From: Hyphomicrobiales bacterium
GTDB lineage: Bacteria > Pseudomonadota > Alphaproteobacteria > Rhizobiales > Rhizobiaceae
DNA: 64,000 nt
Direction of reading: 5' to 3'
Assembly (NCBI GenBank): GCA_900468285.1
Contig: UBTF01000003.1
Coordinates: forward strand, 372,001 to 436,000
A model generated the notes under the pieces. It saw only the letters and a list, made by a program, of their open reading frames with translations, was not told the origin of the DNA and searched no databases. Position 1 is the first letter of the stretch. Each line of letters opens with the position of its first letter. The translations under genes and the position numbers were made by a program. Shown here piece by piece: positions 54,837-64,000 of the stretch.

Positions 54837-56164
54837 TATCCCTCGCTGCGTGCCAGAACAGGTGCGAACTGCTCTGTCGCCTTCTTGAGTTCGGTTTCCG
54901 GGTCTGCCCCGCCGATCATGTTGGTGAGACCAACGCCATAGATATCGCGGAACTCGGTAACGGGAATGATGACGGGAAGGGCAAGCTTGGACACCTTGCC
55001 GGAACCGACTACGGCGTCCAGCCATTCGGCAGGCATCTTGACGCCTTCCCGAACCTTCGCGTCTTCCAGAATGGACTGGCGGAACGGGACGCCCGCACCT
55101 GCCTGCAACAGACGCGCGCCCATTTCGTGAGAAATGGCCCATTGGCAGAACAGGTAAGCAGCTTCCTTTTTGGTGGAGGCTTCAACGACGCCAAGACCAT
55201 CACCGAAGGTGCCTGCGGCCTGCTGGGCCGGACCCTTTGGCATGACACCGTAACCGGCCTTGCCGACGACGCGTGACTTTTCCGGGTTTTCGATGGGTGG
55301 AGCAAAGCCGACACCATCAAACCACATGCCGATCTTGCCCTGAAGGAAGGCGGATTGCGCTTCTGCCCAGTTGAAGCCGGAAACACCCGGAGGGGCCGAC
55401 TTCGTCATCAGCCGCTGGTAAAGCTTTGCGGCCTCGACAGCTTCTCGCGTCGTGGTGTCGATCTTGCCGTTTACGATGGGAGCTGCGCCATAGCCCAGCA
55501 TCAGCGATGTCCAGACGGGCGTGTTGGCGTTCTTCAATCCGCGCGCCACGAAGCCATAGGTATTGGTCGACGGGTCGGTGATCGCTTCTGCGGCGGCAAC
55601 AAGTTCATCGAAGGTCTGTGGATACTTCAGGCCCTTGGCTTCGAACAGTTCCTTGTTCCAGTAGAGGATCCAGTAATCCACGGAGAAGGGCAGGGAGCGA
55701 AGGACGCCATAGCTATCCTTGGCAAACTGCATTCCCGCTTCGGCAAAATCACTCTCGACCAGCGAAGGGTCGGTGAGTGTCGGATCTTTCAGGAAGCCAC
55801 TGATATCGGCCAGCCATTTGCCTTTTTCGAACTGGCGCTTCTGCACGTGGTAGCTCAGGTGGACCACATCGAAGCTCGGTCTGCCGGAAGACAGCTCGAT
55901 CACGACCTTCTGGCGTTGCTGCTGTTCAGGCGTCGCCTCGGCATTGACCTTGATGCCGGTCAGTTCCTCGAATTCCTTGATGTATTTCAGCAGTGTTTCG
56001 CTGCGCGGGCTTTTGACGAGATTGACCTCGAGCGTGGTCCCGGCGTGTTTCTTCCAGTCAACCGCTGCCGAGGCGGGACGAATGCCGAATGCAGCCGTAC
56101 CGGCAATGGCTGCCGTTCCGGCCATGAAGGCACGACGTGTAGGATTAAGCAGAGAGTATGTCAT
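54836..56164 (-). CDS. Extracellular solute-binding protein family 1, Tat-exported
   Basis: About 442 residues. The signal region NPTRRAFMAGTAAIAGTAAF has a twin-arginine motif. The mature part has the family-1 pattern LLKYIKEFEELTGIKVNAEA and FDVVHLSYHVQ. GAGGAGG precedes ATG 56164; the longer frame to 56200 is not supported. It delivers a sugar or sugar acid to the two permeases downstream. Export in folded form by Tat is unusual but known for several rhizobial binding proteins. Confidence 0.92.
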   Translation of the reverse strand: MTYSLLNPTRRAFMAGTAAIAGTAAFGIRPASAAVDWKKHAGTTLEVNLVKSPRSETLLKYIKEFEELTGIKVNAEATPEQQQRQKVVIELSSGRPSFDVVHLSYHVQKRQFEKGKWLADISGFLKDPTLTDPSLVESDFAEAGMQFAKDSYGVLRSLPFSVDYWILYWNKELFEAKGLKYPQTFDELVAAAEAITDPSTNTYGFVARGLKNANTPVWTSLMLGYGAAPIVNGKIDTTTREAVEAAKLYQRLMTKSAPPGVSGFNWAEAQSAFLQGKIGMWFDGVGFAPPIENPEKSRVVGKAGYGVMPKGPAQQAAGTFGDGLGVVEASTKKEAAYLFCQWAISHEMGARLLQAGAGVPFRQSILEDAKVREGVKMPAEWLDAVVGSGKVSKLALPVIIPVTEFRDIYGVGLTNMIGGADPETELKKATEQFAPVLARSEG

Positions 56165-56218
56165 GTTTTCCTCCTCTTGTGTGGCCGAAAATCTCCTCAC
56201 CCCCGGCCGATTGTTTTT

Positions 56219-56878
56219 TTAGACCGCGAGAGCCCTGTCCCTCGCATTTCTGATATGGGCGACCAGCCTTTCGGCCGCCTCCTCGGGCAAGCGTTGCTCG
56301 ATGGCCTCCAGAATGGTCAGATGCTCGGCCATGACCGACTTGACGTGACCTGCAATTCGAAACCGCTCCTGGTTGATCAGCCGCATCTTGATGGAGTTCA
56401 CCCGGTACGCATTCGAAATGATGGAATTTCCAAGTGAATCGATAAAGGCATCATGCATTCCCCAATCGATGGCCTGCGCTCTTGCATCCAGTTCCGGCGA
56501 TGTCGTTCCGCTTTGCGCGGCCTCGGCGATGTTGCGGTGATTGGAGATCATCTCTGCAATCGTGTCATCGGAAGCCGTGCGGGTAAAAATCGCAACGGCT
56601 TCCTTTTCCAGAAAGATACGAAACTGAAACGCTTCGCGGATCAGGTTGATGTCGATATGGGCGACCTGAAGACCGCGCTGGGGAACGGTCTTGATCAACC
56701 CATCCGCTTCCAGCCGTGGTATGGCCTCACGAATTGCCCCTAGCGGAAGCCCGGTCAATTCCACCAACCGACGCTGGGATATGAACTGGCCGGGGCGAAC
56801 ATCGCGCGCAAGCAGGTGATGCGTAAAACTCTCATACGCCTTTTCCCGCAGTGTCGTCTGTTCGCCAGTCTCGTCCAT
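56219..56878 (-). CDS. GntR-family transcriptional regulator (FCD subfamily)
   Basis: 219 residues. The winged helix-turn-helix covers about 10-75 (FISQRRLVELTGLPLGAIRE, LEADGLIKTVPQRG). The FCD domain has the metal-binding-type residues DWGMHDAFIDSLGN and the C-terminal HIRNARDRALAV. It lies 12 bp after the DapA-family gene and 54 bp before the binding-protein gene, within the operon it probably controls. Confidence 0.92.
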   Translation of the reverse strand: MDETGEQTTLREKAYESFTHHLLARDVRPGQFISQRRLVELTGLPLGAIREAIPRLEADGLIKTVPQRGLQVAHIDINLIREAFQFRIFLEKEAVAIFTRTASDDTIAEMISNHRNIAEAAQSGTTSPELDARAQAIDWGMHDAFIDSLGNSIISNAYRVNSIKMRLINQERFRIAGHVKSVMAEHLTILEAIEQRLPEEAAERLVAHIRNARDRALAV

Positions 56879-56890
56879 GAAAAACCCTTT

Positions 56891-57775
56891 TCAGGCCGCC
56901 TGCCTGTTGAATAAAGTATCGAATGCGGCCTGAAGCTTCTTACAATTTTCAGCGGAAATGGAAACCAGGGGAGGGCGCACCGTGTGCCAGATTGTTTCCC
57001 CCGTGACGTGCGAAACCAGAACCTTGACCGCCGGTGTCACGGGGTTCTTGAGGAGCTCTGCAACCAGATCCACGATCCGATTGTCATCCACGCCATCCAC
57101 CGCCATGGCCCGAACCTCCTGTGGCAGGAAGTTGGCGCAGCCGGAAATCGCGCCCTGTCCGCCAAGGCGAACGCCCTGTGCCAGATGCCGTTCATCGCCA
57201 ATCAGAATGACGAGATCCCGATGCTCGGAAAGCAGGCGCTGCGTATAGGGCCAATCGCCGGAGGAGTCCTTTACGCCTGTGACGACGCCCGGAAAGGCGT
57301 GGCGCAGGCGGCCGATGAGCTCTACCGAAAGTCCCACCGCTGTAACGGACGGAATATTATAAACCAGAATGTCCCGGCCGGTATCGCCAAGCTGGTGGAA
57401 TACGGATGAGAACCACTGAAACAGCCCTTCGTCACTAACGTTCTTGAAATAGGACGGAGGTGCAAGAAGGATGTTGCGCGCCCCGGCTTTGAGAGCTTCG
57501 CCCGCCTGGTCTGCCGCATCCTGTGCCGAATCCACCAACACGCCTGTGACCAGCTTGTTGGCAGCAATGCCCGCATCCAGAAAAGCTGAAAGGATATCGG
57601 TCCGCTCTCTCGTGCCGATCGAACTGCCTTCGCCAGTGGTGCCGAAAAGGGTGACGCTATCGCAGCCCGCGGCCAGCGAACGCTTGGCCTGAGCGATCAT
57701 GGTCGGAATCTCGACCGCTCCATCCTGCGAAAACGGTGTCGTAAGTGCTGCCGATAGGCCGAATTTACCAGTCAA
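56891..57775 (-). CDS. DapA/N-acetylneuraminate lyase-family aldolase
   Basis: 294 residues. The family triad is intact: GTTGE at 45-49, Tyr139 in LVYNIPSVT and Schiff-base Lys169 in TGVKDSSGD. The protein belongs to the DHDPS/NAL family; as the first gene of a carbohydrate importer operon it more likely cleaves or dehydrates a sugar acid than makes lysine. It starts the unit that continues with GntR and the transporter. Confidence 0.88.
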   Translation of the reverse strand: MTGKFGLSAALTTPFSQDGAVEIPTMIAQAKRSLAAGCDSVTLFGTTGEGSSIGTRERTDILSAFLDAGIAANKLVTGVLVDSAQDAADQAGEALKAGARNILLAPPSYFKNVSDEGLFQWFSSVFHQLGDTGRDILVYNIPSVTAVGLSVELIGRLRHAFPGVVTGVKDSSGDWPYTQRLLSEHRDLVILIGDERHLAQGVRLGGQGAISGCANFLPQEVRAMAVDGVDDNRIVDLVAELLKNPVTPAVKVLVSHVTGETIWHTVRPPLVSISAENCKKLQAAFDTLFNRQAA

Positions 57776-58088
57776 TTGCCTGCTCCTCCAAAACTGACAA
57801 ACGTTTGATACGACATTAACATGTTAGTTGTAAAGCCTATGGTGCTCAGTCCTGTGGAAAGATTTTGATCGTCGGACAAAATGGCGCGGGGTCTGCGTGG
57901 AAAAGGAGTGCTGAGTTGGGAAAACGCTGGCTTTAAAGGGGTTTTTCCCCAGTTAGCTCATTTTAGGAAAGCGTGTCTGACGGGACACAGCGAAGATTAA
58001 GATTGTTAAAATTGGCTTTTGGGAGGCTCTTGGCAATATGTGATTAACCTTTATTTTCTATCTCATTTGCTGTGCCAAATGTCCGTTT
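57776..58088. promoter_or_regulatory. Divergent region between the DapA-type operon and ftsK
   Basis: About 313 bp. A perfect 10-bp palindrome, TAACATGTTA, lies at 57817-57826, about 42 bp upstream of the DapA-family start; it is a candidate operator for the operon's GntR regulator. The ftsK side (57980-58080) is AT-rich and should hold its promoter, which I cannot place. Confidence 0.45.
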
Positions 58089-60794
58089 ATGATGAGTGTA
58101 CAGGCTGTGATGCGTTTTCCCCGTTCGAATTTAAATAATTCCGTCAATACGATAGAAGAGAGGGGACAGAAGCAGCCCGATGCGGAGCCGCAGGCAACGC
58201 AAAATGGGGCCAGCGGAATGATTCCGTTAACGCCAGACCAGCGTGCCGTTATGGGTCGTAACGCTGACCAGATTGCTGCGAATGCTATCGAGGGTCGCGA
58301 CGAGATGCCCCTGTGGCAGAACGCCTTTGTTCTCGGGCCCAATGTGCGGTTTACGCGTACTCCGCAAAATATCGTTGCCGGAAAACAGGCGACAGCTGCC
58401 ACCTCCCCCAAACCGGATGGGGATGAGGCGGTATCCGCTCCCTCCCACGCTGCCAGGCCGGAAAGCGATCGCCCTGCCGCGCCCAAGCTGACAGAGGAAG
58501 AGCGCCGCATTGCAAAACCAGCCGTGCTTCCCCAGCCTCCGGGAGCAACGGGTGCGCTTGCGCTTACATATCGTTTGCGGCGCGAACTTGCCTTGAAGCA
58601 ACAGCAGGAAGCCTCCGCTCCGGCTGACGCGGTGACGACAGTTGAACACTCGTCATCCTCTGCCGCGTCGTCTGACGAACAGATCGATGTTGCCTGCTTC
58701 CCCGACGCTCAAGGCGCTTCGGTTCAGGCCAGGCTTGATGTTCCCGCCTTTGCCGATGCATTGTCGGATGAAATGTTCTGGGAAGCCATGAGCCTCGATA
58801 TGGGCGACGCCATTTTGCCGCCTTCGCGCCCGATGCGGCTTGCCGAACTGGCCCGCATCAAGGCCAGCAGCGTGGCGGCTGCCGCGCCAGTAGCGCCGGC
58901 TCCCGCCCAGACGAAAGTCACCCCCCGGCCGCAACCGGTTCAAGTCATTCGCCAGTTGCCACCAACCATCGAAAAGCCGGTCTTTGCGAGATCAGTTGAT
59001 TCACCCGTTTCGCTCTACCGGCAGGTAGAGGTCCGCGCCGTTCCCGAGGCGGATGTCACCCAGCCCGAAGCGCACCATGTCGAGACTCCTGTGGAGGAAC
59101 CGGCCCAGATCGTCGCTCCAGCCGAGCAGCCTGTCGTGCAAGCCGTTCAACCCGCTGCCGTAATAGAGCCGCGACGGGAAATGCGGACGGTCGCCCGCAA
59201 TAACAATCAGCCGATGTTTCTGGATGCGCCGGTGTTCAGCGACGGCGAGTACGAGTATCCACCAATCGATCTTCTGCAACAGCCGCAGGTTCTGCAGACG
59301 ACAACAATGACGCCTGAAGCACTGGAGCAGAGCGCAGGCCTGCTGGAAAGCGTGCTGGAAGACTTCGGCATCAAGGGCGAGATCATCGATGTTCGCCCTG
59401 GCCCGGTCGTGACGCTTTACGAGTTCGAGCCTGCCCCCGGCGTCAAGTCGTCCCGCGTTATCGGCCTATCGGATGATATTGCCCGCTCGATGTCGGCGCT
59501 TTCTGCCCGCGTGGCTGTGGTGCCGGGCCGTAATGTCATCGGCATCGAACTGCCCAACCCGGTTCGGGAAACGGTCTATTTCCGTGAACTGATCGAGTCG
59601 CCTGATTACGCGGAAACGCGGATGAAGCTTGCGCTCTGCCTCGGCAAGACAATTGGTGGCGAGCCCGTTGTCGCCGAGCTGGCAAAGATGCCGCACCTTC
59701 TTGTTGCCGGTACCACCGGCTCCGGCAAGTCTGTCGCGATCAACACGATGATCCTGTCTTTGCTTTACCGGCTGAAGCCGGAAGAGTGCCGGCTCATCAT
59801 GGTCGATCCAAAGATGCTTGAACTGTCTGTCTATGATGGAATTCCGCATCTGCTGACGCCTGTCGTGACCGATCCCAAGAAGGCCGTCATGGCGCTGAAA
59901 TGGGCGGTTCGCGAGATGGAAGACCGCTATCGCAAGATGTCTCGTCTGGGTGTGCGCAATATTGATGGCTACAACGCCCGTGCAGCATCGGCGCGCGCCA
60001 AGGGCGAAACCGTCATGTGCAACGTCCAGACCGGCTTTGATCGTGCAACGGGAGAGGCGGTCTACGAACAGGAAGAAATGGACCTGACGGCGATGCCTTA
60101 TATCGTCGTGATCGTCGACGAAATGGCCGACCTTATGATGGTCGCGGGCAAGGAGATCGAGGGCGCAATCCAGCGTCTGGCCCAAATGGCGCGTGCAGCG
60201 GGTATTCACCTCATCATGGCCACACAGCGCCCATCGGTGGATGTCATCACCGGCACCATTAAGGCCAACTTCCCGACGCGCATTTCGTTTCAGGTTACAT
60301 CGAAGATCGACAGCCGGACCATTCTGGGTGAACAGGGTGCCGAGCATCTTCTCGGCCAAGGCGACATGCTCCACATGGTTGGTGGCGGCCGCATAGCGCG
60401 TGTGCATGGACCGTTCGTATCGGACGAAGAGGTCGAGAAGGTCGTCGCACATCTGAAGACGCAAGGCCGTCCTGAATATCTCGGCACCGTCACGGAAGAC
60501 GCGGATGAAGCCGATGACGCTGAGGAAGAGGACACAGCTGTCTTCGACAAATCAGCCATGGGTGAGGACGATACCGCTGATCTGTACGAGAAGGCGGTCA
60601 AGGTTGTGTTGCGCGACAAGAAGTGCTCGACGTCCTATATCCAGCGTCGCCTTTCGATCGGCTATAACCGCGCTGCCTCGCTGGTTGAGCGCATGGAACA
60701 GGAAGGCATTGTCGGCCCTGCCAATCACGTCGGCAAACGATCGATCATCATGGGTGAACGCGATGTATGTGAGGTACCGGGTGCTGTCGACTAG
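58089..60794 (+). CDS. ftsK: FtsK/SpoIIIE-family DNA translocase without N-terminal membrane domain
   Basis: 901 residues. Residues 1-400 are Pro/Ala/Gln-rich, apparently disordered, and contain no transmembrane helix. The motor follows: Walker A GTTGSGKS at 541-548, Walker [12 protein letters not shown] with Asp677-Glu678, and [20 protein letters not shown]. The C-terminal gamma domain ([20 protein letters not shown] to NHVGKRSII) is present; it reads KOPS-like sites and activates XerD. Standard FtsK has four N-terminal helices, so this is probably the second, soluble rhizobial FtsK paralog. Start is uncertain: ATG 58089, 58092 and later ones lack a ribosome-binding site. A strong terminator follows. 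Confidence 0.92.
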   Translation: MMSVQAVMRFPRSNLNNSVNTIEERGQKQPDAEPQATQNGASGMIPLTPDQRAVMGRNADQIAANAIEGRDEMPLWQNAFVLGPNVRFTRTPQNIVAGKQATAATSPKPDGDEAVSAPSHAARPESDRPAAPKLTEEERRIAKPAVLPQPPGATGALALTYRLRRELALKQQQEASAPADAVTTVEHSSSSAASSDEQIDVACFPDAQGASVQARLDVPAFADALSDEMFWEAMSLDMGDAILPPSRPMRLAELARIKASSVAAAAPVAPAPAQTKVTPRPQPVQVIRQLPPTIEKPVFARSVDSPVSLYRQVEVRAVPEADVTQPEAHHVETPVEEPAQIVAPAEQPVVQAVQPAAVIEPRREMRTVARNNNQPMFLDAPVFSDGEYEYPPIDLLQQPQVLQTTTMTPEALEQSAGLLESVLEDFGIKGEIIDVRPGPVVTLYEFEPAPGVKSSRVIGLSDDIARSMSALSARVAVVPGRNVIGIELPNPVRETVYFRELIESPDYAETRMKLALCLGKTIGGEPVVAELAKMPHLLVAGTTGSGKSVAINTMILSLLYRLKPEECRLIMVDPKMLELSVYDGIPHLLTPVVTDPKKAVMALKWAVREMEDRYRKMSRLGVRNIDGYNARAASARAKGETVMCNVQTGFDRATGEAVYEQEEMDLTAMPYIVVIVDEMADLMMVAGKEIEGAIQRLAQMARAAGIHLIMATQRPSVDVITGTIKANFPTRISFQVTSKIDSRTILGEQGAEHLLGQGDMLHMVGGGRIARVHGPFVSDEEVEKVVAHLKTQGRPEYLGTVTEDADEADDAEEEDTAVFDKSAMGEDDTADLYEKAVKVVLRDKKCSTSYIQRRLSIGYNRAASLVERMEQEGIVGPANHVGKRSIIMGERDVCEVPGAVD

Positions 60795-60860
60795 AGTGTT
60801 TCCTCGTTATTTGGACACGCTATAGCAACACCCTGTCGCTCAAGTTGCCTGCAGAAATTC

Positions 60861-60892
60861 AAAAACCCGGCGAGGTCATCGCCGGGTTTTTT
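60861..60892 (+). terminator. Rho-independent terminator after ftsK
   Basis: A perfect 13-bp stem, AAAAACCCGGCGA / TCGCCGGGTTTTT (60861-60873, 60879-60891), with loop GGTCA and a T run. The A/T flanks make it usable in both directions, so it may also end the convergent GGDEF-EAL gene. Confidence 0.92.
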
Positions 60893-60915
60893 GCATCTGG
60901 CACTCTCTTGCCGGA

Positions 60916-62913
60916 TCAGATCGGGCGGATGAGACCCGTGCGCGGCAGATAGGGCACCCTGTTGCGTTTCAGCTTTTCGATGGCGGCAGGACGACCCACG
61001 TAGTAGCCCTGAACCTGATCGATGCGAAGTTCCTTGAGCAATTCCATCTGCTCAGCGGTTTCGACACCTTCGACGAGGATCTTGTGGCCGCGGTTACGGA
61101 TCAGGTCGACAATATCGCTCAACATCGCCTTGCCGCGAGGTGTGCAGGCATCATGCAGGAACGACTTGTCGATCTTGACGGTATCGAACTCAACCAGCCG
61201 CAGCCAGGACAGCCCGGCAAAGCCGGTGCCGAAATCGTCGAGCCAGATTTTGACGCCCAGTGTTTTCAGATCGCTGATGCAGCGAAGAACGTCGGAGTTC
61301 ATGTCGACCTCAAGGCCCTCGGTGATCTCAAGGGCCAGCCGCCCTCCAGCCACTCCCATTTCGCCGAGAATGGCAGCGACCGATGTGGCGAAGCCGGGGC
61401 ATTTCAGTTGAATAGGGGACACGTTGACGCTGACGACGGAGGTTTCTTCGCAGCTTAGAACCTGCTGGCACACCGTGCGGATTGCCCACAGGCCAAGATC
61501 GGTGATCACCCCGGTTCGTTCGGCGATGGGAATGAAGATGCTGGGAGGAACAAGTGTGCCGTCCAGAAGCCGCAACCGCATCAGTGCCTCGAGCCCTGTG
61601 GCCCTGTCGGTCGAAAGTGTCTTTATAGGCTGATAAACCAGAGATACGAGGTTCTGGGCGATTGCTATATTCAGCAGCGCCGCGACATTCTCGGTGTCGT
61701 CGCTGTTATTCGGGTCGTTCGGGTCGAATAGTTTGACAGTGTTCCGGCCATTCGCCTTGGCAAGATAAAGCGCGCGGTCCGCTTCATTGATCAGGCGTTC
61801 CAGCTTCGCATCCGGGTGCGGACGCGTATAGGAGACGCCGACGCTGACGGTTATGACAGACGTCCCATCTCTTCGCCTTTCATGTGTCAGTGAAAGGTCC
61901 TGGACTGTCTGCCGCATCGTTTCGGCGATTTCTTCAATGTCTCGGGCGGTGGTGAACCGCGCCAGGGCTATGAACTCCTCGCCACCGTAGCGACCGATGA
62001 CCGCGTCGAAACGGCTCATGCTGTCCTGCAGCGTTTGCGCCACCTGCATCAGGCAGCGGTCGCCTTCCTGATGGCCATAGAAGTCGTTATACTTTTTGAA
62101 GAAATCGACATCGATGAGGAAGACTGCGAAGTTCCGCTCTTTCTCGGTCCATTCGTCCCACAAATGCCGCAGGCGACCGTCGATTGCCCTTCGATTTTCA
62201 AGGCCGGTCAAAGGGTCGGTGTTGGACAGCCGCAGCAAGGCCACGCCGCGCTCTTCCGCCTGGCGTTGTTGCACCTTCGCCTCGATCGCGTTGAGGAACA
62301 CGTGATAGCGTTCACGGTTCAGTCTAAAGTTTACATAGCTGGTGAAGACAAAGCACGAGAAATAGAAGGTGCCGAAGGCGATCTGATAATAGATGTCCTG
62401 GTGGAAATAGCTGAGCGCCACGAAATAGGTCAGCAAGACCAGGCTGGACGTAAATATGGACAGGCTGAAATTGAAGGTGAAAAACAGGTTGGCGCCCATC
62501 ATGAACATCGCGCCGAACACCATGTAATAGGACATGTTGGTGGCATAGGATGTCATCATTGCCGGCATGAGCCAGCCGACATAACTGCATATCAATGCCG
62601 TGGCACAGGCAATGTCCAACTGGTTCGTTTTGGCACCAGCCCGGATTTGCATTTCCAGTGTCAGAAGGGCGCAGATACTGACGACAAACCGCGCGAACAT
62701 CGTGTGTGGTGCAACATCCGGCACCAGCAAAATATCCATCAGCGAAAACATCAGGTAGATGGGGACCGCCAGCCATAAGCCTTGCCTTATGGCTTTGCGT
62801 CGCTGGACGTCAGCCTCTTCCAGGAAAAGAGTCCGCAAAGCGTCCTTGGATCGCTGCGGCGACGCTTCCTGATGCAAGTCAAGTCCTGCCGTATCTGCTA
62901 AAGTGTGCGTCAT
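60916..62913 (-). CDS. GGDEF-EAL membrane protein (c-di-GMP turnover)
   Basis: About 665 residues. Roughly six transmembrane segments fill about 45-220. The GGDEF domain has GGEEF at 310-314, a functional variant; the upstream inhibitory site reads RFDA instead of RxxD, so feedback by c-di-GMP may be lost. The EAL domain has E442-A-L, NVSP, LEITE, DDFGTGFAG, KIDKSF and VEGVE, all the metal and catalytic residues. It can therefore be a cyclase, a phosphodiesterase or both. Start 62913 is chosen for its GGAAAAG site; the frame is open to 63024. Confidence 0.92.
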   Translation of the reverse strand: MTHTLADTAGLDLHQEASPQRSKDALRTLFLEEADVQRRKAIRQGLWLAVPIYLMFSLMDILLVPDVAPHTMFARFVVSICALLTLEMQIRAGAKTNQLDIACATALICSYVGWLMPAMMTSYATNMSYYMVFGAMFMMGANLFFTFNFSLSIFTSSLVLLTYFVALSYFHQDIYYQIAFGTFYFSCFVFTSYVNFRLNRERYHVFLNAIEAKVQQRQAEERGVALLRLSNTDPLTGLENRRAIDGRLRHLWDEWTEKERNFAVFLIDVDFFKKYNDFYGHQEGDRCLMQVAQTLQDSMSRFDAVIGRYGGEEFIALARFTTARDIEEIAETMRQTVQDLSLTHERRRDGTSVITVSVGVSYTRPHPDAKLERLINEADRALYLAKANGRNTVKLFDPNDPNNSDDTENVAALLNIAIAQNLVSLVYQPIKTLSTDRATGLEALMRLRLLDGTLVPPSIFIPIAERTGVITDLGLWAIRTVCQQVLSCEETSVVSVNVSPIQLKCPGFATSVAAILGEMGVAGGRLALEITEGLEVDMNSDVLRCISDLKTLGVKIWLDDFGTGFAGLSWLRLVEFDTVKIDKSFLHDACTPRGKAMLSDIVDLIRNRGHKILVEGVETAEQMELLKELRIDQVQGYYVGRPAAIEKLKRNRVPYLPRTGLIRPI

Positions 62914-63226
62914 GCACTTTTCCATAGGTTGCAATAATGTTGCAAGTTTATCGGATCGAGACTTGCAGAAGTTATTGCTAAATTCTGCTGTTTTACTCCC
63001 GGTTCTCTCATCGGTCTGACTCAAGTTCAGGTTGCAATCATGGTAACAATATAAGCATTCCTATTAAGTTTCTTTAAATCGCCGAAAAACTACAACTGAC
63101 TTTAGATTTACCTTAATAAAAGGTTTTCGAAAAAAGCATGTTTTCACGGCTTTTCGTAGATTGACTCCTGCACTCGTCGCAGATGAATTAACACAAAGTT
63201 AACATAGTGTTAATCAGGAGCCATAT
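62914..63226. promoter_or_regulatory. Divergent region between GGDEF-EAL and methyltransferase genes
   Basis: About 313 bp, AT-rich in its middle (63050-63140). It contains a pair of overlapping CtrA-type boxes at 63188-63213 (listed separately) and one GACTC site near 63164 that CcrM could methylate. Other promoters were not placed. Confidence 0.5.
63188..63213. promoter_or_regulatory. Two overlapping CtrA-type boxes in a 26-bp palindrome
   Basis: TTAA (63188-63191), 7 bp, TTAAC (63199-63203) makes one box. TTAA (63199-63202), 7 bp, TTAA (63210-63213) makes the next. The whole element is palindromic: outer arms TTAACAC / GTGTTAA and central GTTAAC. It ends 13 bp before the methyltransferase ATG and 3 bp before its ribosome-binding site, so binding there would most easily repress. 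Confidence 0.55.
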
Positions 63227-64000
63227 ATGTCACAACTTGCTACTGCAAACTTTGACGGTGAAAGTCTCATTACCCCAGAGACTATCTCGGACGAAATATT
63301 CGACACAAGAGCGAGCAATTTTGAAGAGAAATTTTTGCTTGCGCAGGCAGACGTCTCGCTGGTTCTCAATTTGGCACATCAGCAATTCGTAAACGGCAGG
63401 GCGCCGCAGGATATCATCCATAACGTTGCTGGCCAGCTCCATTTTCTCAGAGAGAAATACCACTCAGGAGTGTGGCGGGAGATCATTCCTATAATTCAGG
63501 ACCATGAGGTCTCGGACTACTTCCTGCAGGACCCCTTCACGCTGTGGTCTTTCGAGAAGCCTCGCGGATACTCGGGCGATGCGCAATTGCTAGATTTCAT
63601 CTATGGTCACGAGAATGTTCAGGATCGTATCGCTGCCGCATCGCCACTTGGTATGGCACTGTATGAATACACGAAGGATGCTTCATCCTCGGTGGCCGTG
63701 CGGGAGCGCCGCGACATATTGACGAAACATGTCGATCAGATCGCAGCTTCCGTCGGGAATGACGCAGAAATTCTGACCATCGCAGCCGGGCATCTGCGCG
63801 AGGCAAATCGTTCTGTTGCGCTGGCCGGGGGCAAGATCAGGCGTTGGGTTGCTCTTGATCAGGACCCTCTGAGCGTCGGCGCCATCACACGCGACTTTGC
63901 CGGCACCTGCATCGAGGCCGTCGATGGCTCGGTGCGTGGCATTCTGTCTGGTCGCCAGCAGCTTGGCACGTTCGATTTTGTCTATGCTGCAGGTCTGTAT
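63227..64000 (+). CDS. Class I SAM-dependent methyltransferase-like protein, partial (cut by right edge)
   Basis: 258 residues to the window edge. GGAG at 63217-63220 precedes the ATG. The first 120 residues are helical (NFEEKFLLAQADVSLVLNLA). KPRGYSGDAQLLDFIYG follows, a pattern seen in rhizobial methyltransferase-like proteins. A Rossmann-like part then appears: ILTIAAGHLREAN (motif I-like), RWVALDQDPLSVG and FDFVYAAGLY. Motif I lacks the usual GxGxG (it reads AAGH), so SAM binding is likely but not certain. The rest is outside the window. CtrA-type boxes lie directly upstream. Confidence 0.75.
   Translation, partial: MSQLATANFDGESLITPETISDEIFDTRASNFEEKFLLAQADVSLVLNLAHQQFVNGRAPQDIIHNVAGQLHFLREKYHSGVWREIIPIIQDHEVSDYFLQDPFTLWSFEKPRGYSGDAQLLDFIYGHENVQDRIAAASPLGMALYEYTKDASSSVAVRERRDILTKHVDQIAASVGNDAEILTIAAGHLREANRSVALAGGKIRRWVALDQDPLSVGAITRDFAGTCIEAVDGSVRGILSGRQQLGTFDFVYAAGLY

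Noticed and set aside
57990-58060. Several TTAA motifs upstream of ftsK as CtrA boxes
   Set aside because: Spacings are not 7 bp (for example TTAA-N5-TTAA), so they do not fit the CtrA consensus.

Overview
The window reads as chromosomal DNA of an alphaproteobacterium of the Rhizobiaceae (Agrobacterium/Rhizobium type). The evidence is the small membrane protein-xerD-accA block beside aroK-aroB, adjacent cobS and cobT, the TIGR02587/TIGR02588 gene pair known from Agrobacterium and Sinorhizobium, many ABC importers, exact matches to the alphaproteobacterial sigma-EcfG promoter, and CtrA-type boxes. I see no rRNA, tRNA, CRISPR array, phage or insertion sequence. Placement below family level is inference.

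Layout. 1-7.8 kb: a minus-strand catabolic operon (FAD monooxygenase, maleylacetate reductase, Liv-type ABC importer cut by the left edge) divergent from a TetR regulator; tandem palindromes lie between them. 7.9-10.8 kb: a stress-type cluster (small Pro-rich protein, DUF1206 membrane protein, TIGR02587/TIGR02588 pair, small soluble protein) with two exact EcfG promoters and a strong terminator. 10.9-14.3 kb: Prc protease and an acyltransferase. 14.3-19.1 kb: pentose-phosphate genes, gnd-zwf divergent from tkt. 19.1-23.8 kb: an AT-rich LuxR-type regulator region, a chemoreceptor, 3-methyladenine glycosylase and an SDR. 23.8-25.8 kb: two L,D-transpeptidase-like lipoproteins behind a CtrA-type box. 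25.8-28.8 kb: a three-gene signalling operon (CHASE3 kinase, receiver, receiver-kinase).

28.9-38.1 kb is a housekeeping block: accA, xerD, a small membrane protein, aroK, aroB, BolA, a J-domain protein, cobS, cobT and a phytase-like esterase. 38.5-44.7 kb holds an RND efflux pair and a GAF histidine kinase. 44.8-57.8 kb is a sugar-uptake region: a ugpBAEC-type importer divergent from a GntR regulator plus a DapA-family enzyme, then a second complete ABC operon with its own DapA-family enzyme and GntR regulator. 58.1-64 kb: a soluble FtsK/SpoIIIE translocase, a GGDEF-EAL protein, and a methyltransferase cut by the right edge, preceded by two overlapping CtrA-type boxes.

No obviously new defence or mobile system is visible. 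The least understood module is the EcfG-linked membrane cluster at 7.9-10.8 kb. Several start codons were moved inward from the longest reading frame because a ribosome-binding site, signal peptide or family N-terminus supports the internal start.
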